Positions 33,478-43,328 of a stretch of DNA of 64,000 bases are shown piece by piece (within the stretch, counting starts at the first letter, position 1; the number at the start of each line of letters is the position of its first letter). The position numbers and the translations under genes were made by a program. The DNA lies in contig LVAJ01000029.1 in NCBI GenBank assembly GCA_001603005.1, positions 1 to 64,000 of the forward strand, written 5' to 3'. Below the pieces are notes generated by a model. That model was not told where the DNA came from, searched no databases, and saw only the letters and a list, made by a program, of their open reading frames with translations. This DNA comes from Clostridiales bacterium Firm_04 (GTDB taxonomy: Bacteria; Bacillota; Clostridia; Oscillospirales; Ruminococcaceae).

Positions 33478-34410
33478 ATGATTGCAACCGTAACCATGAA
33501 TCCCGCAGTGGACTATACCGTTCTGCTCGAAGAACCGCTGGTGCGCGACAGCGTCAACCGCACCTCGCATGAGCGGATCACCGCAGGCGGCAAGGGCGTC
33601 AATGTCTCGCTGATCTTGCAGCAGCTCCAGATCCCCACGACCGTTTACGGCTACCTTTCCGGCACGACCGGCACCATGATCGCGGAACAGCTCCAGCGGA
33701 CACAGATCCCGACGGACTGGACTGTGCTGCCCAATCAGATGAACCGCATCAATGTCAAGGTCAAGGATCACGAAGCCGTCACCGAGCTCAACGGCAGAGG
33801 CATTGTCGTTTCCGCCGGCGATACGGAGCTGCTGCTCAATAAGCTGCGCAAATACGGTCCGGATGACTTTATCGTGCTGGCAGGCTCCGTTCCGGCAGGC
33901 GCACCGGCAACGCATTACGCCGATGTGATGCGGGCACTCGCCGATACCGGCGTCCGCTTTGCCGTGGATGCAGAGGGCGAGGCGCTCTGCGAGGCACTGG
34001 CGCAGCATCCGTTCGTGGTCAAGCCGAATCTGCGCGAAATGTGCTCCGTCTTCGGCATTGATCCGGTCGAAACATGGTGGGATGCACTCCCCTACGGTCA
34101 GAAAATGATCGACATGGGCGCACAGAATGTGCTGCTCTCGCTCGGCGCTGGCGGCGCACTGCTGTTCAATGAGCAGAAGCGCGTCTGGCATCTCTCCGCA
34201 CCGCGCGGCGAGGTGAAAAATGCAGTCGGCTCCGGCGATTCGATGCTCGGCGGCTTCCTCGCGGGCTGCGCATCCGGCAAAGAACTGACCGAATCGCTGC
34301 GCATGGGCATTGCGGCAGGCTCCGCGACCGCATTCAGCGAATGGATCGCCACCCGCTCCCGCATGGAGAATCTGCTGAAAACGCTGCCCTATCCGACCGA
34401 GCTGTTATGA
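33478..34410 (+). CDS. fruK: 1-phosphofructokinase-type PfkB sugar kinase
   Basis: This 310-residue ribokinase-fold kinase most resembles 1-phosphofructokinase/tagatose-6-phosphate kinase and would phosphorylate fructose 1-phosphate with ATP. Family landmarks: N-terminal TVTMNPAVDYTV, AGGKGVNVSLILQQL near 37, VKPNLREMCSVFG near 180, and the anion-hole/catalytic motif VGSGDSMLGGFLAG near 245 with Asp as base. GGAG precedes the ATG. No fruA or fruR lies next to it, which is unusual. Its stop overlaps the next start (ATGA). Confidence 0.85.
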   Translation: MIATVTMNPAVDYTVLLEEPLVRDSVNRTSHERITAGGKGVNVSLILQQLQIPTTVYGYLSGTTGTMIAEQLQRTQIPTDWTVLPNQMNRINVKVKDHEAVTELNGRGIVVSAGDTELLLNKLRKYGPDDFIVLAGSVPAGAPATHYADVMRALADTGVRFAVDAEGEALCEALAQHPFVVKPNLREMCSVFGIDPVETWWDALPYGQKMIDMGAQNVLLSLGAGGALLFNEQKRVWHLSAPRGEVKNAVGSGDSMLGGFLAGCASGKELTESLRMGIAAGSATAFSEWIATRSRMENLLKTLPYPTELL

Positions 34411-35234
34411 TCACGCTGATCCTCGCCGCTGTCCTGATTCTGCCGGTCATCTGCTGCATCCAAAAGCAGATCGCTGCGATCCGCGAAATATTCCGGCGCA
34501 GCAGCTATGACGGCAGATGCAGCGGCATCGTGGTTTCGCGGGAGCAGGTCGGATTATTCTCCCCGCGCCGCTGGGAATATACCGTCAAATATACGGTGAA
34601 CGGCGATGACTTCACATTCAGCTTCCGGCATCATGAACCGGAGGATCCGCTGCAGACCGGTGCGGAACTGCCGGTGATCTATCCCGCCGGGAACCCTGCC
34701 TGCGGCTGTGCGCTGCATGATACCGAATGCTTTCAGCAGCGGACAGACGCTCTGATACGCCGGGGCTTTCTGATTGCAGCAGAGGCGTTTCTCTGCATGC
34801 TGCTCGGCACCGTGCTGCCGTCGCGCATTCAGCTGATCGCGGTGAACACCTGCCTGGCGATTTTCATTCTTTCGCTGCTGCTGATCGGCATCTTCTTCAT
34901 CGGGCTGCGCATCTACTGGCTCAGGCAGAGCATCCGGACGACCGGCACAGTGCTGGCATGCAGCCGCGGATTCGGAAGGCAGCAGATGATCCGGACAGTC
35001 GGCTATGAAGCGGACGGCGAATCCTTTGTCTTTACCGATACGAATACGGCAGATCATATGCACATATATCAGTTCGGTGATCCCATGCCGATCCGGTATC
35101 TCAGGCGCGCACATTTCATCGCAAGATGTGCCGACCAATCCGTTTTCCTGACGGTAACCCGCATTCTGCTGGTTCTGCTGTATATCGGCGTGCTGCTGTA
35201 TTTTCTGATCAGAGTTATCGCGGAGATTCGCTAA
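34407..35234 (+). CDS. DUF3592-like membrane protein, paralog 1
   Basis: A 275-residue protein with an N-terminal helix (ITLILAAVLILPVICC), a beta-rich soluble part containing YTVKYTVNGDDFTFSFRHHEPEDP, two central helices around 130-175, a second beta-rich part and a C-terminal helix. This is the layout of DUF3592 proteins, of unknown function. Start ATG 34407 overlaps the fruK stop. A tandem paralog follows after 12 bp. Confidence 0.75.
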   Translation: MITLILAAVLILPVICCIQKQIAAIREIFRRSSYDGRCSGIVVSREQVGLFSPRRWEYTVKYTVNGDDFTFSFRHHEPEDPLQTGAELPVIYPAGNPACGCALHDTECFQQRTDALIRRGFLIAAEAFLCMLLGTVLPSRIQLIAVNTCLAIFILSLLLIGIFFIGLRIYWLRQSIRTTGTVLACSRGFGRQQMIRTVGYEADGESFVFTDTNTADHMHIYQFGDPMPIRYLRRAHFIARCADQSVFLTVTRILLVLLYIGVLLYFLIRVIAEIR

Positions 35235-35246
35235 GGAGCACATGCC

Positions 35247-36068
35247 ATGATTATTATGGGTATCATCTGCATTGTGCTCGCCGCAGAGATTTTTTTCATG
35301 ATCCGGCAGTTCATGACACTGTGGGAGATCCTGCGGCGCAGCACATATCCCTGCCGCACGCGCGGTTCCGTCACAGAATGCAAAAAGATCAAAGACGACG
35401 AGGTCCCGCTGTTTCGCTATACCGTGCGCTTTCTCGCTGACGAGCAGCCGTATCAGTTCCGGTTTGAACGCCAAGCGCCCGACAATCCGATCGCGGTCGG
35501 CAAACGCATCGTGGTTTATTATCCGGAAGGAAAGCCCGCTGCGGCATATGCAGCACTCGAAACAGACCGGTTCCAGAAGCAGTACGGGCTGACACTGGCG
35601 CACATTGCGCTGCTGGGACTGACGGCATTCGGTTCCGTCTTAGTCTCCGAATTTCTGCCGAAAAGCCTGCGGATGCCTGCTGCGCGGGGCATTCTGACGA
35701 TCTGGATCGCAGCATGGCTGCTGTTCGCTGCATTTCTCATCTGGCATCGCATCTATATGCGGACGCAGAGCGCAAGCACCGAGGGCGTTGTGCTGCGGTC
35801 TGTGTACCACAGCTACAGAAGCAGTGTATCGTACCGTCAGACAATCCGCTATACGGTCGGCAGCGAGACATATATCTTTACGCAAACCCAGACCGGCTGG
35901 TTTTCCAAATCGCACCGTCAGGGCGAACGCATCCCGATCCGGTATCTGAAAAAAGCGCCGTTCGCCGCGGAATGTGCAGATCATACAGAACTGCTGCCGT
36001 GGTACGGCGTCTTCTGGGCACTGTTTTTTCCGGCGCTGATGCTGTTCTGGTATCTGACCGGCGCATAA
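35247..36068 (+). CDS. DUF3592-like membrane protein, paralog 2
   Basis: A 273-residue protein with the same layout as its upstream neighbour: an N-terminal helix, [24 protein letters not shown], two central helices (about 115-165), [18 protein letters not shown] and a final helix. Sequence identity between the pair is modest, so the duplication is old. AAGGAGCACATGCC precedes the ATG. Function is unknown; it is probably cotranscribed with fruK. Confidence 0.75.
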   Translation: MIIMGIICIVLAAEIFFMIRQFMTLWEILRRSTYPCRTRGSVTECKKIKDDEVPLFRYTVRFLADEQPYQFRFERQAPDNPIAVGKRIVVYYPEGKPAAAYAALETDRFQKQYGLTLAHIALLGLTAFGSVLVSEFLPKSLRMPAARGILTIWIAAWLLFAAFLIWHRIYMRTQSASTEGVVLRSVYHSYRSSVSYRQTIRYTVGSETYIFTQTQTGWFSKSHRQGERIPIRYLKKAPFAAECADHTELLPWYGVFWALFFPALMLFWYLTGA

Positions 36069-36088
36069 ATGCGAATGCGGCGAAATAC

Positions 36089-36117
36089 TTGACATTTTTC
36101 CCATTCTGCATTATAAT
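36089..36117 (+). promoter_or_regulatory. Promoter of glyS
   Basis: TTGACA (36089-36094), 17 bp, TATAAT (36112-36117), 34 bp before the start. The leader is too short for a T-box. Confidence 0.85.
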
Positions 36118-36150
36118 AGAAGGGCATATTATGGAAAGGCGGTTTTTCGC

Positions 36151-37545
36151 ATGAAAAATACGGATAAGCAAATGGATCAGCTCGTTGCGCTCTGTCAGGG
36201 GCGCGGCTTTGTGTATGCAGGCTCCGAGATCTACGGCGGTCTCGCAAACACATGGGACTACGGTCCGCTCGGCGTCGAGCTGAAAAACAATATCAAAAAG
36301 GCATGGTGGCATTTCTTTGTGCAGGCAAATCCGCACAATGTCGGTCTGGACAGCGCGATCCTCATGAACCCGCAGACATGGGTGGCATCCGGTCACCTCG
36401 GCGGCTTCTCCGATCCGCTCATGGACTGCCGCGAGTGCAAAACGCGTCACCGTGCAGATAACCTGATCGAAGACTTCGACGGCACCAATGTCGCCGGCTG
36501 GACGAATCAGCAGATGACCGACTACATCAAGGAAAAGGGCATCGTCTGCCCGAACTGCGGCAAGGCAAACTTCACCGATATCCGTCAGTTCAACCTGATG
36601 TTCAAGACCTTCCAGGGCGTCACCGAGGACAGCAAGTCCGAGCTGTATCTCCGTCCGGAAACGGCACAGGGCATCTTCGTCAACTTCGCAAATATCCAGC
36701 GCACCACGCGCCGCAAGATCCCGTTCGGCGTCGGTCAGATCGGCAAATCCTTCCGCAATGAGATCACGCCCGGCAACTTCATCTTCCGCGTGCGCGAATT
36801 TGAGCAGATGGAGCTGGAGTTCTTCTGCAAGCCCGGCACCGACCTCGAATGGTTCCAGTACTGGCGCGGCTACTGCAAGGACTTCCTGCTGCGCATCGGT
36901 CTGAAAGAGGAGAACCTGCGTCTGCGCGATCACTCCGCAGAGGAGCTGTGCTTCTACTCCAAGGCAACGACCGACTTTGAGTATCTGTTCCCGTTCGGCT
37001 GGGGCGAGCTCTGGGGCGTTGCGGACAGAACCGATTACGACCTCACCCAGCACAGCAATACGTCCGGCAAGACTCTCGATTACTTCGATCCGGAGACCAA
37101 CGAGCGCTATATCCCGTATGTCATTGAGCCGTCGCTCGGCGTAGAGCGTCTGTTCCTCTCGATCCTGACGGAAGCCTATGACAACGAGGTACTCGGCACG
37201 GATGACAAGGGCAAAGAGGATGTGCGTACCGTCATGCACTTCCACCCGATGCTCGCGCCGTTCAAGTGCGCGGTGCTGCCGCTCTCCAAGAAGCTTTCCG
37301 AGAAGGCGCGCGAAGTCTACGATATGCTCTCGCAGTATTTCATGGTCGATTTCGACGACACCGGTTCGATCGGCAAGCGCTATCGCCGTGAGGACGAGAT
37401 CGGTACGCCGTTCTGCGTGACCTACGATTTCGAGACCGCAGAAAGCGACAACTGCGTGACCGTCCGCGACCGCGACACGATGGAACAGGTCCGCATCCCG
37501 ATCACGGAGCTTGTTGCATATCTTCAGGACAAGATCAAGTATTGA
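36151..37545 (+). CDS. glyS: Glycyl-tRNA synthetase, alpha2 type
   Basis: This 464-residue class II aminoacyl-tRNA synthetase charges tRNA-Gly. It is the homodimeric type common in Gram-positives and archaea, not the alpha2beta2 form. Seen: [24 protein letters not shown] at the N-terminus with an intervening [16 protein letters not shown] and VCPNCG (zinc-binding cysteines), motif 2 [21 protein letters not shown] near 209, and motif 3 [11 protein letters not shown] near 328, followed by the anticodon-binding domain. AAAGGCGG precedes the ATG. It has its own promoter and a strong terminator. Confidence 0.96.
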   Translation: MKNTDKQMDQLVALCQGRGFVYAGSEIYGGLANTWDYGPLGVELKNNIKKAWWHFFVQANPHNVGLDSAILMNPQTWVASGHLGGFSDPLMDCRECKTRHRADNLIEDFDGTNVAGWTNQQMTDYIKEKGIVCPNCGKANFTDIRQFNLMFKTFQGVTEDSKSELYLRPETAQGIFVNFANIQRTTRRKIPFGVGQIGKSFRNEITPGNFIFRVREFEQMELEFFCKPGTDLEWFQYWRGYCKDFLLRIGLKEENLRLRDHSAEELCFYSKATTDFEYLFPFGWGELWGVADRTDYDLTQHSNTSGKTLDYFDPETNERYIPYVIEPSLGVERLFLSILTEAYDNEVLGTDDKGKEDVRTVMHFHPMLAPFKCAVLPLSKKLSEKAREVYDMLSQYFMVDFDDTGSIGKRYRREDEIGTPFCVTYDFETAESDNCVTVRDRDTMEQVRIPITELVAYLQDKIKY

Positions 37546-37565
37546 TCCGGACAAAATCATAATCC

Positions 37566-37603
37566 GTGCAGCCGGTATGCAGAAGCGTGCCGGCTGCACT
37601 TTT
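37566..37603 (+). terminator. glyS terminator
   Basis: GTGCAGCCGG (37566-37575) pairs perfectly with CCGGCTGCAC (37590-37599), followed by TTTT. Confidence 0.85.
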
Positions 37604-37661
37604 GTCTGATGCCGGATCATTCAAATCATACAATAGGTCAGTGATTGGATATGAAATATCA

Positions 37662-37860
37662 TTGCATGATTTGGCAAAATGGTGTATGATAATATCGGAA
37701 ACCGGATTAAAAAGACTGCCGTCTGATCTGCCGTCTCCCCCAAAGATGCAGCAGACGGACAGTCCCTTCCCCAATGCAAACCCAAAATGATCAAACCCCA
37801 CAATTCTGAACCTCATGCACGAGGAAAAGCAGGTGCTGTGCTGCGCCTGCTTTATTTTTT
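37662..37860 (+). ncRNA. Candidate small RNA of ~160 nt with own promoter and terminator
   Basis: Promoter TTGCAT (37662-37667), 17 bp, TATGAT (37685-37690) is followed by a region with a long imperfect hairpin (GACTGCCGTCTG pairs with CAGACGG-A-CAGTC near 37710-37763) and a T-rich terminator (37827-37836 with 37843-37852, then TTTATTTTTTT). No ribosome-bound ORF is seen between them. Identity is unknown; it does not look like 6S, tmRNA or RNase P. Confidence 0.5.
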
Positions 37861-38030
37861 TGCATGTTTGCTTTTTGTATGACGGATTTGTGCATGCCGC
37901 GGGTGTAAGTTGTTGTATGTCGTGTTTGCATGTCGGATTTGAATGTCAGTTCTGTATGTCGGGATGCATGTCTGATTTGTGTATGTCGGATTTGTATGTC
38001 AGTTCTGTGTGTCGGGATGCATGACTTGGC
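37860..38030. repeat. Mosaic repeat module F, inverted
   Basis: Units of GTATGTC/GCATGTC alternate with GGATTTG and AGTTCTG spacers; this is the reverse complement of the ACATGCA arrays at 2.9, 16.4 and 21.3 kb. One unit (TGTATGTCAGTTCTGT-like) occurs twice. Confidence 0.8.
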
Positions 38031-38097
38031 TGGGTGCGGGAATGCTTCTTCGTTTTTTGTTCTTTATCTTTTGTCCGATGTATGATTTGACTGGGCG

Positions 38098-38480
38098 CGG
38101 GGCGCGGGTGCGAGAGACAACCACAAGAGCGAGGGGAAGTCGTCGCTGCGCTCCGGTCTCCCCCTCTCTCTTAAGGTTTTCTCTCGCGCTCTCTTTCCTT
38201 ATCTCTCACCCTCTTTGTTGCGCACCACAGTCGTTGCCTGTTTTTTGGGGCATAGTCGCTTGCTTCCCGCTCGTTCCTTGAAGTCGCCTGCTTATGCTCC
38301 CGAAAAGGATTGCGGGCGTTTGTATGCACTTTTCACTTTTCATTCTTCACTATTCATCATTCACTCTATCCATTGGGAGCAGTCACCTTTGAGAAGCCGC
38401 GTCCAGCGGCGTGTACTACGAACGTGGGGAGAGCCACGCCGCCGCCGCCCGGAGGAAAACGGCAGCGGGCACTGCCCGCC
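38098..38480. repeat. Composite G-D-C repeat, inverted (locus 6)
   Basis: Module G (about 38098-38215) is pyrimidine-rich here and matches 45665-45795 closely and the other strand at 6795-6895. A GGGAGCATA-type linker, module D (38328-38366) and module C (38370-38480) follow. The composite ends against the terminator of the xylanase-like gene. Confidence 0.85.
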
Positions 38481-38514
38481 AAAGGGCGCTCCCGAAAAAT
38501 CGGGAGCGCCCTTT
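38481..38514 (-). terminator. Terminator of the xylanase-like multidomain gene
   Basis: A 15 bp perfect stem (38481-38495 with 38500-38514) and 4-base loop, 12 bp past the stop at 38526. Confidence 0.85.
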
Positions 38515-38525
38515 TTGCTGAATAT

Positions 38526-41500
38526 TCAGAGTTTCTCAATTCTCGCAATGACGCGGAGCATCTTGGTGATATCATCCGTATCAATGCTGCCGTTCGCGTT
38601 CAGGTCTGTATTGCGCACACCGGCATCGCTGATCTTTGCAGACTTGTCTTCGTTCACAAATCTCGCTGCAAGCACCGCATCGGAAACATCCAGTACGCCG
38701 TCGCAGTTCGTATCGCCGCTCGCAACCGGCTTCACATCAGACTTCGCCGCAGCGCCGATCTCGCTCGAAGATTCACCCGAATATTGCTCGATCGGGAACG
38801 GATCGCGCACCGTCATCGCATCAGCGAAAATCTCCGCATGATCTGCAAGATAACCCGGCAGATTGATGTCTTTCAGCCAGTGCGGTCCGTCGAGCATCCC
38901 GCCGTAATCCGCGAGCGTGACAAAGGAGATCAGATCTGCATTGTGCATCAGGATCTCGAACAGCTCTGCATAATGCTCGCATCTTTCCGCATCACGGTAG
39001 ATCTGCCGCATGTTAACCCACAGATCCGTGATCTGCAGATCCAGTCCGCCGATCGAAGCAAGCTTCTGGATGCCGAGGTCAAATCCGCTCAGGATCTCAT
39101 TGCAGTTGTCGTAGAACGGGATCTCGCCTTCCATGCCGATGCCGTCGATCAGATCTTCCTTCTGAAGCTGCATTGCGAGCGCCGCGAAGCCCTCAACCTT
39201 TCTTTCAAGGAACAGGCTGTGATCTTTCAGATAAAGCGCCGCGCATTTCGGTGCATATTTTCTCGCATATCTGTATGCATTGAAAATGTATCTCGTGCTG
39301 TCCGCGCCGTAAACGCATGCCCACGGGTTTGTCTTTTCGGAATTGCCGTCACTGCCGAGGATCGTGCCGTATTCATCGAGCAGATCCGCGCAGACATCGA
39401 CCGCAAAGACTTCCAGATTCGGATAGTATTCCGCGATCTGTGCAAAGGTCATGCGGATCATCTGTTCCAGTCTGACGTCCATTTCGTCCGGCGTCAGATA
39501 ATTGCCCGCGCTGTCTTGCAGGAACCATCTCGGAACACTCGGCTGCAGGAGCGAACCGATGCGGACAGCCAGATGATTCTCCTCACAGAATTTCAGATTG
39601 AGGTCATTTTTGTTCAGTTCGACCGTAAAGCCGTATTCGCTGTCGGGCGCCTGTTTGAGCAGCGTAAACGGAGTCAGCGCATTGTATTCCGCCGCGAAAT
39701 CATAGTTCTGCTTCATGAAATTCGCAGCCTTCACGCCCTGCGCACTCTCCGACGGATTCAGAGTGATGCAAGCCGCGCCGCCGATCTTGAAGGAATCCGC
39801 GAACAGTCCTTTCAGCGTCTGATCCGCCGCAGAGGATGCCTTCCGGATCACGGTGTCGTTCTTCGTGATGCTGAACTGACCGTTGTTTTCCGGTTTTTCG
39901 CTGTAATCCCAGATCTCGCACATCACAGCAGCAGATTCCACATCCGGCACATTCATGCCGAGCTTTTCCCATTCTGTAAAGTGCTCGAGCAGCGAGACAT
40001 TGTTCTCCATCGGATTTTCAGCGTCATCCGAGATCAGATTGTCATTGCGGACACTCCAATAGTGATAGATGACCGGTGCAGCCATCGGTACGCAGAGACC
40101 GGTCACACAGTCCTTATAGACGACATATTTCTCGCCGCCGACCACAATCGAGCCGACCGGTGTTTGGTCCTGACACAGCTTATAGCCGTTCCAGCCGTCC
40201 ACGATATCAAAGATCACGGTCGTGGATTTGTTCCTTGCGATGCCGGTCACGCCGATCCAGCCGCTGCCCTCGATCTCGGCGGTTGCCTGATAGCTGATAT
40301 CGAAGGTCTCGCAGGCTTTCCAGTCGATCGGCTTGCTCAGTGCCTTTCCGACGCTGGAAGAAGCCGTTTTCGCATTTCTGAAATCCGCCTGGAATACGCC
40401 GTTGCCGTCAATGCTCAGCCCGACCATGTCGTAAGGCGCCTCGCCGTGATTGGTCGTCACATAGCCGTCTGCTGTCTTGTGATTCTGCGTGAAATCCTGA
40501 TCCGGATACAGGTTCCGGCAGGTCGTCGAATTGGTGGTCAGATCAATGCTGCCGTTTGCCAGATAGGAATGTACATAGAAATCAAGCGCGCACACCTTTC
40601 CGAGCGGACGCTCCTCGTCCTCGATCAGTTTCAGAATGTCATAGACATTCACATGTCCGATCAGATCTGCATTTGCAGTCTGCTCCGTCTGGGATGTCTT
40701 TGCCACACACCAGTATTCGGAATCGCCGGTCTTGCAGAGGTCATACTCGACGCCCTCAACCGTAAATGACTTGATGTATGCGGCATTTTCCACTTCGCGC
40801 ACACCCAGCATGCCATAGGAATTGATGATATAGAGCCGCATGCCTGGATCAACGAGATCGCAGACAACACCTGCATACACATTGTCGCGCAGGTCGATCG
40901 TGCCGCGATAGTAATATGCAAGATCCTGATTCTCCTCCGGATCCAGCGGCTCCGGAATCTCATAGCCGAGGCGATAATCAAAATGCGTCGTATCGTTCGT
41001 CCAGTCCGCTTTGAAGGAACCGCTGTTGCGGTATTCCGGATGCACCGCTTCCCCGCCGACGGTCATCTGCTGCACGTACCCGTCCGGTGTGCTGGTATTC
41101 ATTGCAGCCGTACCGACCACATTTTCCGCTGCCGTCAGCTGATTCTTCGTGAAGTCCGCGGAACCGGTGTGTTCGCTGCCGTCAGTGCTGCCGTATGCAT
41201 ACGCAAACAGCGAGAGATTGGTCGGCGCTGCGGCAACAAGACCGAGCTTTCTCCACTGTGCCTGATGTGCAGTCATCTCGATCGTGCCGCCGACTTCGGT
41301 TTCCGCACCGGCTGTCAGCTGTCCGTCTGTCCGCACGCAGAGATAATTGACCGGCTGCGGCGCACCGATGCAGCCCTGCTGCACCGGATAGCTGCTGAGC
41401 TCATAGGTATGCCCGTCCAGCTCATAGCTTCCGAGCACATTCGGCGCGGCAGGCTTCTCGCCTGCATAGCCGTCGATCAGCCAGACATATGCAAGCTGAC

Positions 41501-42500
41501 CGGACAGAAGCGGATAGGTCCCGTGAATGCCGATCTGATCGCCGTCTGCGAGCGTCGCCTTGCCGGCGTAGCTGTAAGAAAGCGTATCATAGCCGAACTC
41601 CGTCTTTGCAAGATCCTTGCCCTCGCGGAAGCATGCTTCCACAACATTTGACCAGTTTGCAGAGAAACCGTCCGTTTCATGGATCTGCATATCGGATGTG
41701 CCGAGATGATTGACATGCCAGTGCTCCCACATTCTGCCGTCCGGTGTTGTGCCGCAGTCTGCGAACGCCGCAGCCGGCATCTGTGAAAAGCAGTTCCGGA
41801 TCGCGTTCACATAGCCCGTTGCGTCATCGCCTGCGTGCACATAAGCGCCGATCCGGCTGACAGAAGACGGGCACGCGATGCCGAGTGTCTCCCAAGCTGC
41901 AAACTGCTCCGTCAGGTTCACGCAATAGCCTGCACCGTCTGTGATCTCCTCGAGCGTGTTCTTCTGTCTGATGCTCCAGACCTGTGTAACAGTCTTTTCC
42001 TTGCCTTCGCTGTCCTTCACGACGGCGTCCGTCTGATAAACATCGTACACGACCGGTATCGCCGCGATGGTCATCGTCACTTCGCCCGTCTTGGTTCCGA
42101 CAGCCGGACGCTCTCCGCGCCAGCCCTCGATGATGTAAAATTCCTTGTCTTCGCCGTCGAATGCACCGCTGACGCCGAGCGCACTGTCACCCTGCAGGGC
42201 AAATTCACTCGTGAACTCATATTGCAGCGTGTCATTTCTCCAGTTTGCAGGCGCAGCCGGATAGGTGCCGACGCCGAAATCGACATCCGATACGTCGCTC
42301 CAGTCCGCGCGGAAACAGCCGTTTTCCCCGCGGTCGAGCGCTGCCTCACCGTCATCGGAATGATTGACCGTCTGCCAGTAGATGCCGTTATCATCGACTT
42401 CAAAGTCCGACAGCGCGGTCGCTGAGATCTGGGGAACCGGTACGGATGTGCAAATCATTGCCAGCGCGCCGGCAAGTCCCACAATACGTTTGTGATTCAT
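38526..42500 (-). CDS. Secreted multidomain protein: four GH11-like and one GH10-like domain with altered catalytic residues, plus dockerin
   Basis: A 1324-residue protein with a signal peptide (1-29). Four beta-jelly-roll domains resembling GH11 xylanases span about 35-240, 250-455, 470-660 and 670-885, each with a GCFRADWS-like strand, an EFYIIEGW-like strand and LTEQFAAWETLG-like region. A GH10-like barrel spans about 895-1235 (FKIGGAA, PRWF, DGIGMEGE). A type I dockerin covers 1261-1324. By eye, no GH11-like domain keeps both catalytic Glu: domain 1 has the nucleophile (Glu120) but not the acid/base, domain 4 the reverse. In the GH10-like part the DVVNE and ITELD motifs read DVCAD and ITDLW, Glu to Asp at both. 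It is probably binding or structural rather than hydrolytic. The start ATG 42500 has AGGGGG upstream; the frame extends to 42617. Confidence 0.8.
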   Translation of the reverse strand: MNHKRIVGLAGALAMICTSVPVPQISATALSDFEVDDNGIYWQTVNHSDDGEAALDRGENGCFRADWSDVSDVDFGVGTYPAAPANWRNDTLQYEFTSEFALQGDSALGVSGAFDGEDKEFYIIEGWRGERPAVGTKTGEVTMTIAAIPVVYDVYQTDAVVKDSEGKEKTVTQVWSIRQKNTLEEITDGAGYCVNLTEQFAAWETLGIACPSSVSRIGAYVHAGDDATGYVNAIRNCFSQMPAAAFADCGTTPDGRMWEHWHVNHLGTSDMQIHETDGFSANWSNVVEACFREGKDLAKTEFGYDTLSYSYAGKATLADGDQIGIHGTYPLLSGQLAYVWLIDGYAGEKPAAPNVLGSYELDGHTYELSSYPVQQGCIGAPQPVNYLCVRTDGQLTAGAETEVGGTIEMTAHQAQWRKLGLVAAAPTNLSLFAYAYGSTDGSEHTGSADFTKNQLTAAENVVGTAAMNTSTPDGYVQQMTVGGEAVHPEYRNSGSFKADWTNDTTHFDYRLGYEIPEPLDPEENQDLAYYYRGTIDLRDNVYAGVVCDLVDPGMRLYIINSYGMLGVREVENAAYIKSFTVEGVEYDLCKTGDSEYWCVAKTSQTEQTANADLIGHVNVYDILKLIEDEERPLGKVCALDFYVHSYLANGSIDLTTNSTTCRNLYPDQDFTQNHKTADGYVTTNHGEAPYDMVGLSIDGNGVFQADFRNAKTASSSVGKALSKPIDWKACETFDISYQATAEIEGSGWIGVTGIARNKSTTVIFDIVDGWNGYKLCQDQTPVGSIVVGGEKYVVYKDCVTGLCVPMAAPVIYHYWSVRNDNLISDDAENPMENNVSLLEHFTEWEKLGMNVPDVESAAVMCEIWDYSEKPENNGQFSITKNDTVIRKASSAADQTLKGLFADSFKIGGAACITLNPSESAQGVKAANFMKQNYDFAAEYNALTPFTLLKQAPDSEYGFTVELNKNDLNLKFCEENHLAVRIGSLLQPSVPRWFLQDSAGNYLTPDEMDVRLEQMIRMTFAQIAEYYPNLEVFAVDVCADLLDEYGTILGSDGNSEKTNPWACVYGADSTRYIFNAYRYARKYAPKCAALYLKDHSLFLERKVEGFAALAMQLQKEDLIDGIGMEGEIPFYDNCNEILSGFDLGIQKLASIGGLDLQITDLWVNMRQIYRDAERCEHYAELFEILMHNADLISFVTLADYGGMLDGPHWLKDINLPGYLADHAEIFADAMTVRDPFPIEQYSGESSSEIGAAAKSDVKPVASGDTNCDGVLDVSDAVLAARFVNEDKSAKISDAGVRNTDLNANGSIDTDDITKMLRVIARIEKL

Positions 42501-42573
42501 AGTTAACCCCCTTCTGCTGAGTTTCTTCGTAATTCGATGTGCTGCTTTGGCAGAGACAAACCCCGCCATTCTC

Positions 42574-42602
42574 AATATAACATATTTTGTCCAATATTTC
42601 AA
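42574..42602 (-). promoter_or_regulatory. Promoter of the xylanase-like multidomain gene
   Basis: Minus-strand TTGAAA (42597-42602), 17 bp, TATATT (42574-42579), about 70 bp before the start. Confidence 0.65.
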
Positions 42603-42720
42603 GTGGTTTTGGCGCATTTGCTCCGTCCGTCATAAATTTTTAAGATTCAGGCATATGCTGAAAAAAATGCGCCCGCAGGCGGATTTCGGAAACCGCAGCG
42701 GACGCACGGGCATATGGGAT

Positions 42721-43197
42721 CTACGGATTCAGCAGCCGGACACCGATCGCAAGATAAGCCGCAAACAGGCTCCAGAGCAGATAGGGCAGGTTCATCCATG
42801 CGGCAAGGCGCCGGACCTTTGCAAAGCGCACGATCATCACCGCGACCAGCAGTGCCAGCAGGACGGCAACCGCAGCCGCGGTCCCGAACAGCCGGAACCG
42901 GAAGAACAGAATGCTCCACGAGAAATTGACCGCAAGCTGCACCACATATGCCGTCAGTGCGCGGCTGCGCAGAACACCGGCATCTGTTTCCGCATAGACC
43001 AGATAGGACGAGATGCCCATGACCGCATAGAGAATCACCCAGACGACCGGAAACACAAAGCCCGGCGGCGAAAACGGCGGCTGCACGATTTCGCGGTAAA
43101 AGCCTGCGAATCCCCCTGCGAGCAATGCCGAGAGCGCACCGACCAGCTCCGCTGCGACAACAGAGATCAGCATTTCCGTGAGATTGAATTTTTTCAT
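42721..43197 (-). CDS. tspO: TspO/MBR family protein
   Basis: A 158-residue protein with five membrane helices of the tryptophan-rich sensory protein/peripheral benzodiazepine receptor family, which bind porphyrins and other tetrapyrroles. Conserved segments: PPFSPPGFVFPVVWVILYAVMG near 40-60 and NFSWSILFFRFR near 95, and the WMNLPYLLWSLFAAYL helix near 135. AAGGGG precedes the ATG. It follows rpsI on the same strand, but the rpsI terminator separates them. Confidence 0.93.
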   Translation of the reverse strand: MKKFNLTEMLISVVAAELVGALSALLAGGFAGFYREIVQPPFSPPGFVFPVVWVILYAVMGISSYLVYAETDAGVLRSRALTAYVVQLAVNFSWSILFFRFRLFGTAAAVAVLLALLVAVMIVRFAKVRRLAAWMNLPYLLWSLFAAYLAIGVRLLNP

Positions 43198-43254
43198 AGC
43201 GGCACCCCTTTTCCGATATTGCTGTATTTTATGCGGCAGCGCGCGGAAATATGC

Positions 43255-43288
43255 AAAAAAGCAGCCTGTTCCCTGCGGAACAGACTGC
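43255..43288 (-). terminator. Terminator of rplM-rpsI
   Basis: GCAGCCTGTTCC (43261-43272) pairs with GGAACAGACTGC (43277-43288) with one mismatch, followed on the minus strand by six T residues. Confidence 0.85.
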
Positions 43289-43328
43289 GTTTCTGTTTGT
43301 ATCTTGCTTGATGAAGTATCGAAGAAGA

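Noticed and set aside
36118-36150. T-box leader for glyS
   Set aside because: The leader from promoter to start is only about 30 nt, with no specifier or antiterminator.
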